DNA of 64,000 bases. Origin: Bretschneidera sinensis (lineage: Eukaryota; Streptophyta; Magnoliopsida; Brassicales; Akaniaceae). The notes under the pieces were generated by a model. The model saw only the letters and a program-made list of their open reading frames with translations. It did not search any database and was not told the origin of the DNA. Numbering within the stretch: position 1 is the stretch's first letter; each line of letters begins with the position of its first letter. The position numbers were made by a program, and so were the translations under genes. Positions 1-11,752 of this stretch are shown in pieces. Location of the stretch: positions 50,218,001-50,282,000 of the forward strand of contig CM043697.1 in the NCBI GenBank assembly GCA_023935145.1, given 5' to 3'.

Positions 1-235
1 TGTTTTTTTCAAAAGAGAACTAATAATGTTTTCACGTAATAGTTAGTTACATAAATATTTTTTTTATTGGGATATAGTATTAAATATAGTTTTAACTCAA
101 TTTATTGTTATCTATTTCAGTTCATCCACTTACAAATCTAATCCAAGTTTGCGATTATGCCTTCTTTTGCCAAAAATATTTCAATTATGAGTTTCTTAAC
201 ATTGTTTTAGGAAAGTCTATTGGCATCATCTAAAA

Positions 236-2320
236 ATGGATAAAAGTTGGATAGATAAACCGAGGTCGAGTAAAGCCTATATGGATGGTGTTGCAAACTT
301 CATTAGATTTGCGTGTCAAAACGATTGTGGTCGTGGTAGTATTATTTGTCCATGTAGGAGATGTGGTAATTGTTATTCATTCGAGCCAGAAATTGTTCAG
401 GAGCATCTATTGTATAATGAGTTTAGTCCAGATTATATCGAGTGGGTTTTTCATGGGGAGAAAGTCTCTCGTATAGACCACACTCACACTAGTGTTCCAG
501 TTGGCTTCATGCGACGAGATGAAGTTGGGTTTGCTCCGAAGTGCCTTCGAGGTTACTTGTGAAAACCCAAACAATGAACTGTTAAGTTCAGGAATCGAAG
601 TGGCATTTTCAAATGAGCACGGTGAAGAGCAACAAGCTCATGGTAGATTTGAGTTCAATAATTGTGGTGATCCTTCACACGTCGAACATCCAGTTCGTTC
701 TGCTATTGATGAGATGAATTAGTATTGCAATTTGATGAAAGATTACGATAATGAACTTTATCCGGGTTGTCAGAATTTCACAAAGTTAAGTTTCATGTTA
801 TATCTACTATACCTCAAATGTTTGAATGGGTGGTCTGGTAAATCTCTGACTATGTTGCTTGAGTTTATCAACATGGCATTTCCGATGTGTGCTCTATTAC
901 CATCAAATTATTATGAAGCCATGAAGATTATCAAAGGATTGAGTCTTGGCTATGAGAAGATTCATGTTTGTCCTAATGACTGCACACTGTATTGGGGTGA
1001 GCATGTGAATGATGAATTTTGTCATGCGTGTGGTGTGCCACGGTGGGTTAAAAACAATGCTGATGATGAGGATTCGTTGAATGAGATGGATGGTCAATCG
1101 AAAAAGAAAAAGCCAGCTAAAGTATTGCGTTATTTTTCTCTAATACCGAGATTGAAGAGGATATATATGTCATCTAAAACGGCTTCGTTGATGAGATGGC
1201 ATGATAAAGATCGGAAAAATGATGGGATTTTAAGACACCCGTTGGATGGATTAGCCTAGAATGAATTGGATACTTTATATCCCGATTTTGCAGCTGATCC
1301 TCGGAGTGTTAGGCTTGGCCTAGCTAGTGACGGGTTCAATCCCTTTCGAACAATGAGTTCAACTTATAGCACATGGCCCGTTCTTTTGGTCCCATATAAC
1401 TTGCCACTGTGGCTTTGCATGAAGCAAACACCCTTCCTCCTTTCAATGGTTATTCCTAGTGAGAGAAGCCCCAGTAATGATATTAATATCTTTTTGCAGC
1501 CTCTAATGGAAGAGTTGAAACAATTATGGGATGGTGTTGATGCGTTTGATGTGTCCACCAATCAAAGCTTTAAGCTGCGCGCTTCTCTTCTTTGGACCAT
1601 TAATGATTTTCCAGCATATGCAAACTTATCTGGTTGGAGCACCAAGGGGCGGGTTGCTTGTCCATGTTTTGGGGAATCTACGCATTCTTTATGGTTAAAG
1701 CATGGGAGAAAGTTTTGCTATATGGGTCATCGTCGATGGTTAGCAGAAAACCATGAGTTTCGTTTTCAAAAGGATTAGTTTGATGGCACCATAGAGTTGG
1801 GATCTGCTCCTGTTCCACCGTATAGACATGATGTTTTAAGATAACTAGAGGGTGGAAACTATATCTATGGTAAAACCTCGAAGCCTTCTAAGAAGAGAGC
1901 AAGAGAGGATGTTGGTACCTCTACGGGGCAAGTGCTAGTGGATGAAGGTGATAACCTCTTTAAGGGTGTGGATGATTTCCTTGAAAATGTTGATAATGAG
2001 GATCTTCCCATGGATGAGGGAGTTGTAGATACGTTGTGGAAAAAAAAGAAGCATTTTTTTTAGTTACCATATTGGAAAGACAATCTATTGCGTCATAATT
2101 TAGATGTGATGCATATAGAGAAAAATATATGTGATAATTTGATTGGAACAATATTGAATATAGATGGTAAGACTAAAGATAATAAAATCAAAGCCTAAAA
2201 TTGCCTTCTGGATATGCAACTTGGAAAGAGAGAGAGAAGTTCTATCTTAAACTGTAATTTAGATGAAGTGGAAAGGAAAAGATTGTGTTTGATTTTGTGT
2301 TCACATGAAGGTATCTCCTA
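236..2320 (+). pseudogene. CACTA transposase remnant (Transpos_assoc + Transposase_21)
   Basis: The start (236, MDKSWIDKPRSS) matches the plant transposase-associated domain, with a Cys-rich stretch (CPCRRCGN) near residues 38-45. The Transposase_21 region follows in pieces: HVCPNDCTLYWGEHVNDEFC (about 964-1023), RVACPCFGESTHSLWLKHGR (about 1650-1709) and LPYWKDNLLRHNLDVMHIEK (about 2063-2123). Frame changes near 500-560 and stops near 722, 1257, 1776 and 2061 break it. The family's downstream DUF4218 and DUF4216 parts are missing; homology ends near 2.3 kb, so a deletion separates it from the second gene. In intact elements it binds the terminal repeats and catalyses excision. Confidence 0.85.
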
Positions 2321-2753
2321 TTTACATTTTCTCTATGCACTGTTAGGTTAGCTGTATTATTTACCCTCAGTGCAGCTCAAACTGTAATCTCAAATCTTTA
2401 TTGCAAGTGGGTTTAGGTACACAATTGTTGACACTAGCAAAATATAATTTTTCTTTTGTCAGAAAAACAGTTTACTGATACACATTCAGTTTGTTAAATC
2501 GGTATTTTGTTGTATGGTGTTTTGTTTTTATCTTGTTTATGTTCATGTGTGGTAAGTTGAAGTTGTTTCTCACAGGATGTTATTTTCAGTTCTGTGCACT
2601 CTCGATTACAAGTTTATATTTTGAACTCCAGCATGTCCACCCAATGCTCTATGATATATATCGAAGCTTGTTGCATTCAGTGACATCTTTTTTTGCTATA
2701 AAAAGCTACTCAATATTCAGAGGAGTTTAATCTTTATTGTTTCGTAATTGTAG
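2321..2753 (+). other. Gap between the two CACTA 1 gene remnants
   Basis: AT-rich, with no recognisable domain. It ends with a T-rich tract and TAG (2751-2753), which looks like a 3' splice site for the next exon, so at least its right end is probably intron. The open frame at 2491-2730 has no family resemblance. Confidence 0.4.
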
Positions 2754-3182
2754 GTGACAACTGAAGCTCGTGTTGCTGAACTTGTTGCAGTTTTAGGATC
2801 CTCTGATGCTAGCAATAATTTAGCAATACAAAATGAAGTCTTCGCCGAGCTTATGGGTGAAGAGAGTTCTGGTCGTGTCCGAGGTCACAGGTTTGGAGTT
2901 ACACCCTCTGCCGTTTATGGACTTTCAGCTCAAATGAGGAATGATATAGGATACCATGGGGCTTATGCTGAAGAGATAAATAGTCTGAGAGCATAAATGG
3001 AAGAAAACAATCAACAGCATGCGCATCAGATTGAATAGTATGTGCATCAGATTGAACAACAGACGCATCAGATTCAAGAAATAACAGCTAAGCACGATGA
3101 TCAAATGAACAGTATGTAATCCCAAGTTGATGAGCTGAAGTCTTTACTACAACAGTTGGTTAATAGAGGACCTCATAATTGA
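2754..3182 (+). pseudogene. En/Spm second-gene C-terminus (plant transposase, PTTA type)
   Basis: The exon begins after a TAG splice-acceptor-like site and reads VTTEARVAELVAVLGSSD, then RVRGHRFGVTPSAVYGLS. This is the conserved C-terminal region of the plant En/Spm accessory transposase, which binds subterminal repeats. A Gln/His-rich heptad-like tail (HQIE repeats, about 3015-3080) and a leucine-rich coiled-coil end (SLLQQLVNRG) follow. In-frame stops (about 2994, 3036, 3117) break it. The N-terminal exons are absent. Confidence 0.7.
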
Positions 3183-3330
3183 TGTCAAGTGTGATGGTAA
3201 AATAGTTTTCCAGACTCTCTTCACCCATTATTTTGTTTTGTATGAATTTATATGTTAACTATGATTGTTTTTTTTTTCTTTTTTGTACATGAGATGACTT
3301 TTGTATTGAGTAAAAGAATTTTTATGGATA

Positions 3331-3505
3331 TTTGATGGTACATTTTATATATTGAAGAACATTTAAAAATTTTATAGATTTGATGGTACATTTTATTTAT
3401 TTAAGGGTATTAGTGTTGATATTTAAACCAAAATAATGTAAAGATTTGATGGTACATTTTATTTATTGAAGGTATTAGTGTTAATATTTAAACCAAATTA
3501 ATGTA
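3331..3505. repeat. Short tandem repeat in CACTA 1 3' region
   Basis: Three imperfect copies of a unit starting TTTGATGGTACATTTTAT, at 3331, 3379 and 3445 (spacings 48 and 66 bp). The last two also share a GGTATTAGTGTT...ATTTAAACCAAA tail. Noncoding. Confidence 0.75.
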
Positions 3506-3529
3506 AAAAAAACACAATTAAAGCACTTT

Positions 3530-3800
3530 TAGCGGCGCTTAAAAGTGCCGCAATATGCGTAATATGTCACTTATATAGCGGCGCTTCTAAGTGCCGGTAT
3601 ATTTCGGCGCTTAAAAGAGCCGAAATATACCGGCACTTCTAAGTGCCGAAAAAATATACACATTGCAGCGCTTTCTTTAAGCGCCGGTATTTGCGCTTCG
3701 ATATCACACATACCGACGCTTTATCCAGCGCTTGGAATAAGCGCTGGAAATTCATATTCCGGCACTTTAAAGCGCCGAAAGATGCAAAAAAAAGCGCTAG
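3530..3800. repeat. CACTA 1 subterminal palindromic repeats
   Basis: Repeated GGCGCTT/AAGTGCCG modules in both orientations. A perfect 16-bp inverted pair (arms 3593-3608 and 3619-3634, 10-bp loop) sits in the middle. Clustered subterminal repeats of this kind are the binding sites of En/Spm accessory proteins; binding here is inferred. Confidence 0.8.
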
Positions 3801-3813
3801 CGGTCACCTTTAA

Positions 3814-3823
3814 TCTTGTAGTG
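3814..3823 (+). repeat. CACTA 1 right terminal inverted repeat
   Basis: TCTTGTAGTG, the canonical outer end of plant CACTA elements. It marks the exact right boundary. Confidence 0.85.
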
Positions 3824-4118
3824 ATCCCATACAATTTGCCACGATTTTTGGGACGTGGCTTACATGCACTCAAACTTGACAGCAGGTTGCCACCTGTTGC
3901 TGCCCTTTTTTTTACTTTCATTTTTTTTTTATTTTCCTTTCTACCGTTCACCTTTTTTTCTTTCCCATTTTCTTTGTAACTATGCCTCCACGTGTCCTGA
4001 TTTTTTTTATTTATTTTATTCAAATAATAATAAACCTTTCACATATATTTTATTTTAATTTAATATCATATTTATTAAATTACTTTTTTACCCTTACTTT
4101 ACGATTACGGGTATTACA
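3824..4118 (-). repeat. Element A 3' LTR, partial
   Basis: Begins on the minus strand at 4118 with TGTAATACCC and matches 11.48-11.75 kb (shared GTGGCTTACATGCACTCAAA). The rest lies to the left of the CACTA insertion, outside the window. Confidence 0.75.
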
Positions 4119-4135
4119 AATCTACCCACCTTAAA
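4119..4135 (-). promoter_or_regulatory. Element A polypurine tract
   Basis: The minus strand reads AAGGTGGGTAGA directly before the LTR, preceded by GGGGACGAAATTT. This is the usual layout at the 3' end of plant chromoviruses; plus-strand DNA priming is inferred from position. Confidence 0.6.
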
Positions 4136-4199
4136 AAAATTTCGTCCCCGAAATTTCCTTACCTAACTCCTGAAACAAATGTGAATAATATTTCTTCAT

Positions 4200-7180
4200 A
4201 ATTATCTCATGCTTTCATGAAATCTCTTCAACATCCTTATTCCACCATAGAACTTAAACTAACGAAATTACTTTATTATACAAGACTTGTTCTTTTTGTC
4301 TAAAATCCTCACTGGTACTTGTATATAAGCCAAATCTTTCTGAATTTCTATAGTTTAATTTGAAATATTATAATATTCATCCTGTAAACACTTTCTTAAA
4401 AGTGAAACATGAAATATGTTATGCCACTGCTTCAACTCTGGAGGCAAATCCAGGCTATTCACAAGTAGCCCAACTTTCTCAACAACCTCATAGGGTCTCA
4501 CTTACCTCAGACTCAACTTTTCTTTCTTTTTAATCCTCAGCACACCTTTTCATGGAGATATTTTTAATTACACCCAATCAGCTACTTGAAATTCAAGAGA
4601 TCTTCTTTTATTATTAACAGCTATTTGGTCTACTCTATTATGCTTTACAGTTTTCTCTAACTAATTTGATCCTCTCCGCTATTAACTCAATGATTGATGG
4701 ACCAGATATATTTCTCTCTCCCATTTCTTCCTAACATACTGGAGTTCTACACCTCCTACCATATAAAGCCTCGAAGGGTGCCATCACAATACTAGTTTGA
4801 TACTAGTTATTATGAGCAATTTCAATCGATGGCATGTAAGCATCCCGACTTACTGAGAAACTCATCACATTTGCCCTTAATATATCTTCTAGTACTAAGA
4901 AATCTTTTCTGTCTGAGCATGAAAAATTATATTAAATTGAAATTGTGTACCCGTGGATTTCTGAAAGCCTCTCCAAAACCAAGATGTAAATCTAGCATCT
5001 CTATTTGACACTATGTTTAATGGTGCTCCATATAACCTCACAATCTCAGCTACATCATTCTTCAATCCTAACCATAAGAAAATTCTGTCTCAGTCATGTA
5101 TACATCTTATTGTTACTTGATTGCATCAAATGTACATCATTATGTGCCTCCCTCATTATCTCTTTTATCAACTCCGCATTTTTGGGAACACTTTTTCTAT
5201 GTTCCAAGACCAGGATACCATCATTTCAAATTTTGAACTTATATTGCTTTCTAGTAAGCACTCAATGCTTAATCTTTTCTATCTCTTCATCTCTACCTTT
5301 CATCTCTAAAGCATTTTACTATGCATGACTGTACAACTATATTCTTTATCACTGATATTCAACTTCATTCTTATATCTTTTAAATCTATCATCAATTTTA
5401 CATTAGGACTCCCAATAGCAGTTAAACTTTTTGTAGACTTTCTACTCAATGCATCAGCTATCACCTTCGCATTTTTTTTAGATGATAGTGAATTGTACAA
5501 TCATAGTTACTAATCAACTCCATCCACCATATTTACCTCAAATTGAACTCTCTCTGGTTAGGTAGGTATGTCAAACTCTTATAACCTATGAATATCTCAC
5601 AAGTGGCTCCATACAGATGATGTCCCTAATCTTTAAGGTAAACACTATAGCAACCAACTCTAAGTCATAAGTAGGGTAATTTCTATCATGAATCTTCAAT
5701 TTCCTAGAAGTATGGGCCACAGCTTTCCTATGTTACACATATCCCAATCATTGATGTGATGCATCACTATACATCACAAATCCTTCATCACCAGAAGGAA
5801 ACACCAATACTGGAGCTGTAGTTAATTTCTCCTTTAGTAATTGGAAATTTTTCTCACATTTCCCTCACCATACAAATCTCACCTCTTTCCTGGTCAGTCT
5901 ATTTAATAGTATTACAATAATAGAAGAAAATTTCTGAAACAATCTTCTATAATAACCAGCTAACCCCAAGAAGATTCTAATCTCAGTCACAGTAGTTGGT
6001 TTCTCCCAACTTAACATTGTCTCTACCTTTCGTGGATCAACTATTATGCCATTTTCGGATATTACATGTTCCAAGAAAGTTATTTCATTCAGCCAATACT
6101 CACACTTAGAGAACTTTGCATATAATTTCTCTCTCCTCAGAATCTCTAACACACTATCTAATGTTTTACATGTTGCTCTTCCTTATTAGATTATATCAGA
6201 AAGTCAAATACAACCATAAACTTGTTAAGATATAGTTTAAACACTCTATTCATCCAGTCCATGAATGTTTCTAAAACATTAGTTAATCCAAATGACATTA
6301 CAAAAAGCTTATGACCATAATGTGTCCCAAAAGCAATCTTAGGCACGTTTCCCTTGTTTATCCTCAATTGGTGATAACCTGATCTCAGGTTTATCTTAGA
6401 AAACACTCTCACTCCTTGCATTGCTCACACAATTTATTTATCCCGGGAACAAGATATTTGTTCTTATTAAACTATCTGTAGTCTATACACACTCTTATCA
6501 TTTCGTCTTCCTTCTTCACGAACAACACAGGGGCTCCCCAAATACATTAGGTCTTAAAAATTGTTTATCCAAAAATTCTTAAAATGGTACGTTCAACTCT
6601 CTCAATTCAGCAAGCGTCTTTCTATAGAGTGCTATAGATATATGTGATGATCCTGTTATCACATCAATAGAAAATTTTATCTCCCTACTTGGAGGCAACC
6701 TAGACAACTCATCAAGAATTACATTAGAAAAATCTTTCACCACTAAGATTTATTCTAACTTCCTATTTTCCTTTTTAGAATCCATTATGTATGCCAAATA
6801 ATCCTCATAACCCTTCTTCAACCATCTCCTAGTGGTCAGAGCAAAATGAGATAGTTCGAGAGTATCCTATGTTCTCCCTGAAACTTCAACTCCACATGTC
6901 CATATCTTGAACTATACCTTCTTTCTGGAACAATCAACCCTAGTGTAATACTTCAACAACCAATTCATTCTCAAAATTAAATGAAATTATATCATATTCA
7001 AAGATAATAAATCAGCTTATGATTTTCTATCACTAATACAAATCACACAAACCTTGTAAACATTTATGATTATCACTCCATCTTTAGTGGGAACTGCAAC
7101 AAAAATATCTTATATCAAATGACTAATACATACTTCAATAGACTTCATATGAATACTGGATGCAAAAGAATGGGTTGCAC
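4200..7180 (-). pseudogene. Element A pol remnant (protease-RT-RNase H-integrase-chromodomain region)
   Basis: Read on the minus strand from high to low coordinates. About 6450-6740 has the RT approach region (SRLPPSREIKFSID, FVKKEDEMIRVCIDYR). 6191-6421 is RT ([19 protein letters not shown]), but the catalytic aspartates are lost at VVFDFLI. 5865-6152 is the RT thumb ([27 protein letters not shown]). 5306-5500 is the RNase H end (VIADALSRKS). About 4640-4810 is the integrase C-terminal part (APFEALYGRRCRTPV). About 4200-4560 is the GPY/chromodomain-like tail (RPYEVVEKVG, FHVSLLRK). The motif order and the KCE.WL pattern fit Tekay/Del. Many stops and shifts; dead. Confidence 0.75.
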
Positions 7181-7183
7181 CAA

Positions 7184-8442
7184 TGATGAGAGTCATAAAA
7201 TGCATCTTAACAGTACTTAATTGTTAGCATTTTAGGGTTGATCGAGGTTTGAATTACACTTTTATACCTTAATAACTCTAAAGTGATATTCTTGGATCAT
7301 TGATCTATTTCGGTGCATTTTCAAGTACTTTGAGTTTAAAAGAGATAGAAAAGCTATCATTGCTTAAAGCTCGAAGATTCCATGCGTATCGGAGTGAAGG
7401 AGTGCTTCCAAAAGGACAAGATGAAGGGTTTATGGGCAAGGAAGCCTTTAGTGGGCACCTCGGCCCAGACCAGACAAAGCCTAAGCGCCTAGAAGAGAGA
7501 GACTCCACCACCAGACAAAGCCTAGGCACCCAAAAGAGAGAGCCTAGGCACCTAGAAGCACACCCAAGCAAGGAACAACCAAAGCCTAGGTGCCCAGAAG
7601 GCAAGCCAGTGGCTCCCGAGGGCACACCCAATCAAGGATCAGGCAGGGCCGTGGCGCACATAAGTGAGAGCCGCTGCACGCACACAAAACTTTGTTTCCG
7701 AGTTATGACTTAATTAGGACTTTAATGATTGTTTAAACCCTAGAAAACCCTTGGACCTCTTGTATTATAAATAGATCACTTAGGGTTTGAGGAGAGACAT
7801 TGATGAGAGGCCGGAGGCTAGGGAAAACACCATGAAGGCTGCTACATTCTCCCCCATGATCAACTAATCTCCAAGCAAGGTGAAGGGATGAATCCCTAGG
7901 TGTAGTCATTCTTATTTTCCATTATTGATTCAGTTTTAGTTTGGATTTATTATCAAAACATTGTTATGTGTTACTCTTTTATCTAATTAAAGGATTTTCT
8001 CTTAATCCAGTGATTGTATCTTTCTTCTCCATATAAGTCTAGTCATGCTTTTTCTTATATGACGTTGTTTGGGTATGATTGAGTCCGATAAATTTATCTT
8101 TTAGGTTTGTCCATTACTACAATATTGTCATTAAAGATATATTGTCATTTCTTGATAAATCTATAGGATAGGTCATGTGTGCTTAACTCAAAAGTAAATA
8201 GTAATTCATATCAATTACATTAGGGTTTATATATGTGCTTGATTGAATATTTGCCGATTGTTTGTTTGGGATGTGAAACTTGCAATCGAGCTAAAAAAAA
8301 CTGAATTGAGATTGGAATAAGGCAACGAACCTAGGGAGGATTCCCAGACCCTTGTTATTTATCCATTATATTTACACTACTTCACATTACTTTAATATCA
8401 AAGCTGTGCTACAACTACCACGTTATACTTTGGGCGTAATCA
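7184..8442 (+). repeat. Element B 5' LTR
   Basis: TGATGAGAGTCATAAAATGC at the start, GCGTAATCA at the end, then the primer site. 1259 bp, aligning along its length with F's LTR (36911-38152). A GC-rich U3 segment (about 7400-7680, repeated CCTAGGCACC-type motifs) differs between copies. The open frames at 7300-7713 on both strands fall in this segment and are not genes. Confidence 0.9.
7766..7773 (+). promoter_or_regulatory. Element B LTR TATA box
   Basis: TATAAATA inside TATTATAAATAGATCACTT, conserved at the same LTR position in F (37384) and the solo LTR (35767). It is the likely start of U3-driven transcription. Confidence 0.65.
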
Positions 8443-8447
8443 AATTT

Positions 8448-8465
8448 TGGCGCCGTTTCCAGGGA
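8448..8465 (+). promoter_or_regulatory. Element B primer binding site (tRNA-Asp type)
   Basis: TGGCGCCGTTTCCAGGGA just after the LTR. It is close to the complement of the plant tRNA-Asp 3' end (TGGCGCCGTTGCCGGGGA), the primer usual for Athila/Tat elements; two substitutions. Confidence 0.8.
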
Positions 8466-8616
8466 GACACACTTAAGTATAAGGAAGATTGTCAACTTTG
8501 AGACAAGACGGTAGAAGAATTGTAAATAGTTTTTCTTTTCAGCAGTTTGTAAAGGCGGTAACTTCATTCCCTCTTTTAGCTTGTGGCATTATTTTTTATT
8601 TTTTATTTTACCTTGC

Positions 8617-10316
8617 ATGCATAGACATAGAGACACTTTGGGTAGATTTGCTTGCAGGCCTGTGTTAGAGTCAGAATTAAATTCTTTTCTAAATCCTTTA
8701 TTTGACAATCCATCTATTCCCGAAGAAATGAGTGAACATGAATATCAACCCCTTAGGACCTTTCAGGATTACCTCCACCCTACACACATAGCCACACCAT
8801 CATGAATCATGTTTCCAGCCAATACTCGCCAACTGGATTTTAAAACAGGGATGATACAGTTACTCCCTACGTTCCATGGCTTGGAAAATGAAAACCCATA
8901 TGTGCACATTAGAGAGTTTGAGGAAATAGTTGTGACCTTTCATAGTCAAGATGCATATGATGATATCGTGAAACTCAAGTTCTTTCCTTTCTCTTTGAAG
9001 GATAGAGCTAAGAGTTGGCTATACTCACTGAGACCACGATCTATTAGGTCGTGGGCTAAGATGACTTGGGTGTTCTTCAATAAATATTTTCCCCAACATA
9101 AGACTAATGCTTTAAAAAGGGAAATCTCCACCTTTGCACAAAAGGATAGTGAGACTTTGTATCAGTCTTGGGAGAGATTTAAGGAGTTGTTGAGTATGTG
9201 CCCTTACCATGGGTATGAGAATTGGCGCTTAGTGAGCTATTTTTATGAGGGACTTACATATAGAGAGCGCTAATTTGTAAAGATGATGTGTAATGGCAAG
9301 TTTTTACAAAAAGATCCTGATGAGGCCATAGAATAGCTCAATGAGCTTGCTGAAAAAGCTCATACTTGGACTGGACCTAGTGCTACTAAAAGCACAAACA
9401 GGTCACGACCTGTGGAAACCAAAATGGTGGTGGAATTTATCATCTTACAGAAGAGGACAACCTAAAAGCTAAGGTCGAGATGCTCACTAGGGAATTAAAT
9501 GTGTTAAAGACTAAGAGCTTACAACCAACACACGTAGCTAATCATACAAGGTCTTTTGAACCATGTTTTGTTTGTGGCGGGATAGATCATCTGGCCCAAG
9601 AATATGCCACATTTGCAGAGATGAGAGGGGTATATGAGGAACAATGTAATGCCTTAGGTATGTACAAGAAGCTTTTTACACCTTTCTCTGATACCTATAA
9701 TCTGGAGTGGCAGAATTACCCCAATCTTAGCTAGAAATCTGAAAACCAGCCGCCTACACAACCCCCTAGATCATATCCTGCACCTGCACCCTCTAGGAAT
9801 TCTTTAGAAGAAACTTTGCATGTTTTTATTGAGGCACAAAGTAAGACTAATGAAAGAATTGAATCTTTGATTACGCAGGTTGTTGAAGAACATAAGGATC
9901 TAAAGAGCCAAGTGTCCAAACTGATGAGCTCCTTGAGTGTGAATGAGCAAGGTAAGTTCCCTTATCAAGCTTAGTCCACACCCCATGATCAACACATGGC
10001 GCAAAAAATTTTGAAGGATGTGAATGCCACTGTGACACTAAGTGGTAAGTCATTACACATCCCGACAACGAACAAATAAGAAGATATTGACGAGAGCCAC
10101 CAGGCATACATGATTGACTCACTCATGAAAAAGGTCCATCACCTTAATCCATTGGAGTCAATCCACACCCATGGTTTCACGAGAGCATATATTGAGCCAG
10201 AATCTGCAGATGTTACTGATGACATCCTTGAGGCCTCTTCAAAGCATACAAGCACCAAATTTGGCAGTGAAGCAGTTGCTGGTGCATTCAACTTATGTTT
10301 TTCTAGGAGGAAATAA
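8617..10316 (+). pseudogene. Element B gag remnant
   Basis: Start chosen at MHRHRDTLGRFACRPV, equivalent to F's MPRYRDTLGRFACRPV. The capsid region (PYVHIREFEEIV, FPFSLKDRAKSWLYSL, SYFYEGLTYRER) runs to 9273. After a frame change, a zinc knuckle follows at about 9568-9609 (CFVCGGIDHLAQEY), whose fourth ligand is Tyr instead of Cys. A tail (SDTYNLEWQNYPNLS and beyond) runs to 10316. Stops at 8803 (TGA), 9271 (TAA), near 9334 (TAG), 9732 and about 9972 break it. No protease follows. Confidence 0.8.
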
Positions 10317-10878
10317 GAGCGTCTGGCTAAAGACGTAAAACTTAGCGCTCATGGGAGGCACTTCACAGCTTATCCTTTTTATTTTTATTGTTTTTCATAT
10401 TTCTTTTTCTTGTTTATTATTAGTATTTTGTTGTTTTCCAGTATTAACTTCATTTTTTTTCTTCACTTTTTAGGGACAAAGATGAGCATTCAGTTCAAAT
10501 GGTGGTGCACAATCTTTAGCTTCTGTGCACTTTTGGTTACAAAGGGAGTTTCTTTTACTTTTCTTTTACATTGAGGTCAATGCAATTTTTAACTTGGGGG
10601 TGGAAGAAACATTATTTCTTTTTTTCATTGAACTGCTTGGTGTCATTTTCCCTTTTTGTTTGTTTTTTAGCATGCTTTGTGTTAAGCCTTGGAGTTACTT
10701 CACATGTCAATTATATGAGCTTAATTAAGATAGCATACAACGTTTAGAAGAAGTTAAATCTTGCTTCGGTTTGAGAATAATTTAAGTGTCAATCTTCATT
10801 TGGTTTGAGACTTTAGTTTGCGGTATGATTGTATGATTAGTCTAAAGCATCTAGAGAAGTTTTATGCGTGATTGCGCT
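10317..10878 (+). other. Element B 3' noncoding region
   Basis: No gene. It holds a segment (about 10330-10370) shared in reverse with element D (29500-29530), and the GAGGTCAATGC...AACTTGGGGGTGG motif at 10571-10605, also found in D and J. Ends at the junction with element A's LTR. Confidence 0.6.
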
Positions 10879-11752
10879 TTTATTATTAAATCAACTTATT
10901 ATTCCAAAAATATTATTTCTCACATAATAATTTTCTACATGTCCAAAAATTCCTATCATACCTATCAATCAATTTTTTATCTACCACCAAAGCATAAGCT
11001 AATAATTTATTTTAATATTATGACTAGATATTTTTTTTTTATCTAGATTACTTAAAGTAAATCTAACTCACCACGTAGCACTTAAAGCTACCCGTTGATC
11101 ACCTCTTTGCCTTTTTTATTCCTCTAAGAAATTTCCCTCGGTTGTTGATCATCAACACCTAACATAATATTTATATTAACTTTCTAATTTATTCTTCAAT
11201 TCTTCATAAACCATACCCTTTGAAAATTCCCACTTTGAATTCCGGGAAATTTCATATATGCTAAAAAATTCAAAAATAAACATTATATTATTACCTTCTA
11301 TTTTTCTGATAGCTTCTCGTGATTCTCTATGAAATTCCATAGTAAACCCCTTCACAATTTATTCTTTTGAAATTTCTTTCGATCCCCAAGTCGCTAAAGA
11401 AAACGCGTAATTAATAGAAAGCTAAACAAATTTGGAAAGAAATATTTATGTTTTCATAATATATATATATACACACACAACATCCCTTACAATTTGCCAT
11501 GATTTTTGGTACGTGGCTTACATGCACTCAAACTTGACAGTAGGTTGCCATCTGTTGCCACTCCTTTTTTTTTCTTTTCCTTTCTATTGTTCACCTTTTT
11601 TTATTTTTATTTTCTTTTTAACTATGCCTCCACGCATCCAAATTTTTTTATAATTCAAATAATAATAACCTTTCATATATATTTTATTTTAATTTCATGT
11701 CGTATTTATTAAATTACTTTTTTACCCTTACTTTACGATTATGGGTATTACA
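10879..11752 (-). repeat. Element A 5' LTR, truncated
   Basis: The outer part (11484-11752) matches 3824-4118. The inner end is lost at the element B junction, so no primer site or CA end can be placed. A short (TA)n/(CA)n tract lies at 11459-11480. Confidence 0.65.

Larger units (their letters stand above)
1..3823 (+). mobile_element. CACTA (En/Spm) transposon 1, 3' part
   Basis: DNA transposon moved by cut-and-paste transposase. Seen: a transposase remnant (236-2320), a second En/Spm-type gene end (2754-3182), dense palindromic subterminal repeats (3530-3800), and a terminal TCTTGTAGTG at 3814-3823, the complement of the CACTACAAGA end that defines the superfamily. The left end lies outside the window. 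The base after the terminus resumes an LTR also present at 11.48-11.75 kb, so the element sits inside an LTR of element A. ATC (3824-3826) would be one copy of a 3-bp target duplication; its partner cannot be seen. Coding parts carry stops, so it is probably non-autonomous now. Confidence 0.85.
7184..10878 (+). mobile_element. Element B: Athila/Tat-type LTR element, gag only, 3' truncated
   Basis: A complete 5' LTR (7184-8442), a tRNA-Asp-like primer site, a decayed gag (8617-10316) and 3' noncoding sequence to about 10878, where the sequence switches to element A's LTR. No protease, RT or integrase and no 3' LTR in place. Homology with element D's noncoding region breaks near TTTTATGCGTGATTG (about 10863-10877). 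It is inserted in element A's protease region. The same LTR family recurs at 36911 (F), at 19553-20885 (D, minus strand) and partly in the solo LTR at 35033. Confidence 0.75.
3824..11752 (-). mobile_element. Element A: Tekay/Del-like chromovirus (Ty3/gypsy), broken
   Basis: Minus-strand LTR retrotransposon. The two LTR fragments (3824-4118 and 10879-11752) share about 270-295 bp at their outer ends, both finishing GGGTATTACA (minus strand TGTAATACCC). Internal pol remnants lie at about 4200-7180. Element B occupies 7184-10878, and gag, the primer site and part of the right LTR are missing. The left LTR is cut by CACTA 1. Very degenerate: no domain has an uninterrupted frame. Confidence 0.75.

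Noticed and set aside
3721..4058. Overlapping ORFs at the CACTA 1 / LTR A junction
   Set aside because: They cross an element boundary and consist of low-complexity Phe-rich sequence.
7300..7713. ORFs on both strands in the B LTR
   Set aside because: They lie in the GC-rich repeated U3 and overlap each other.
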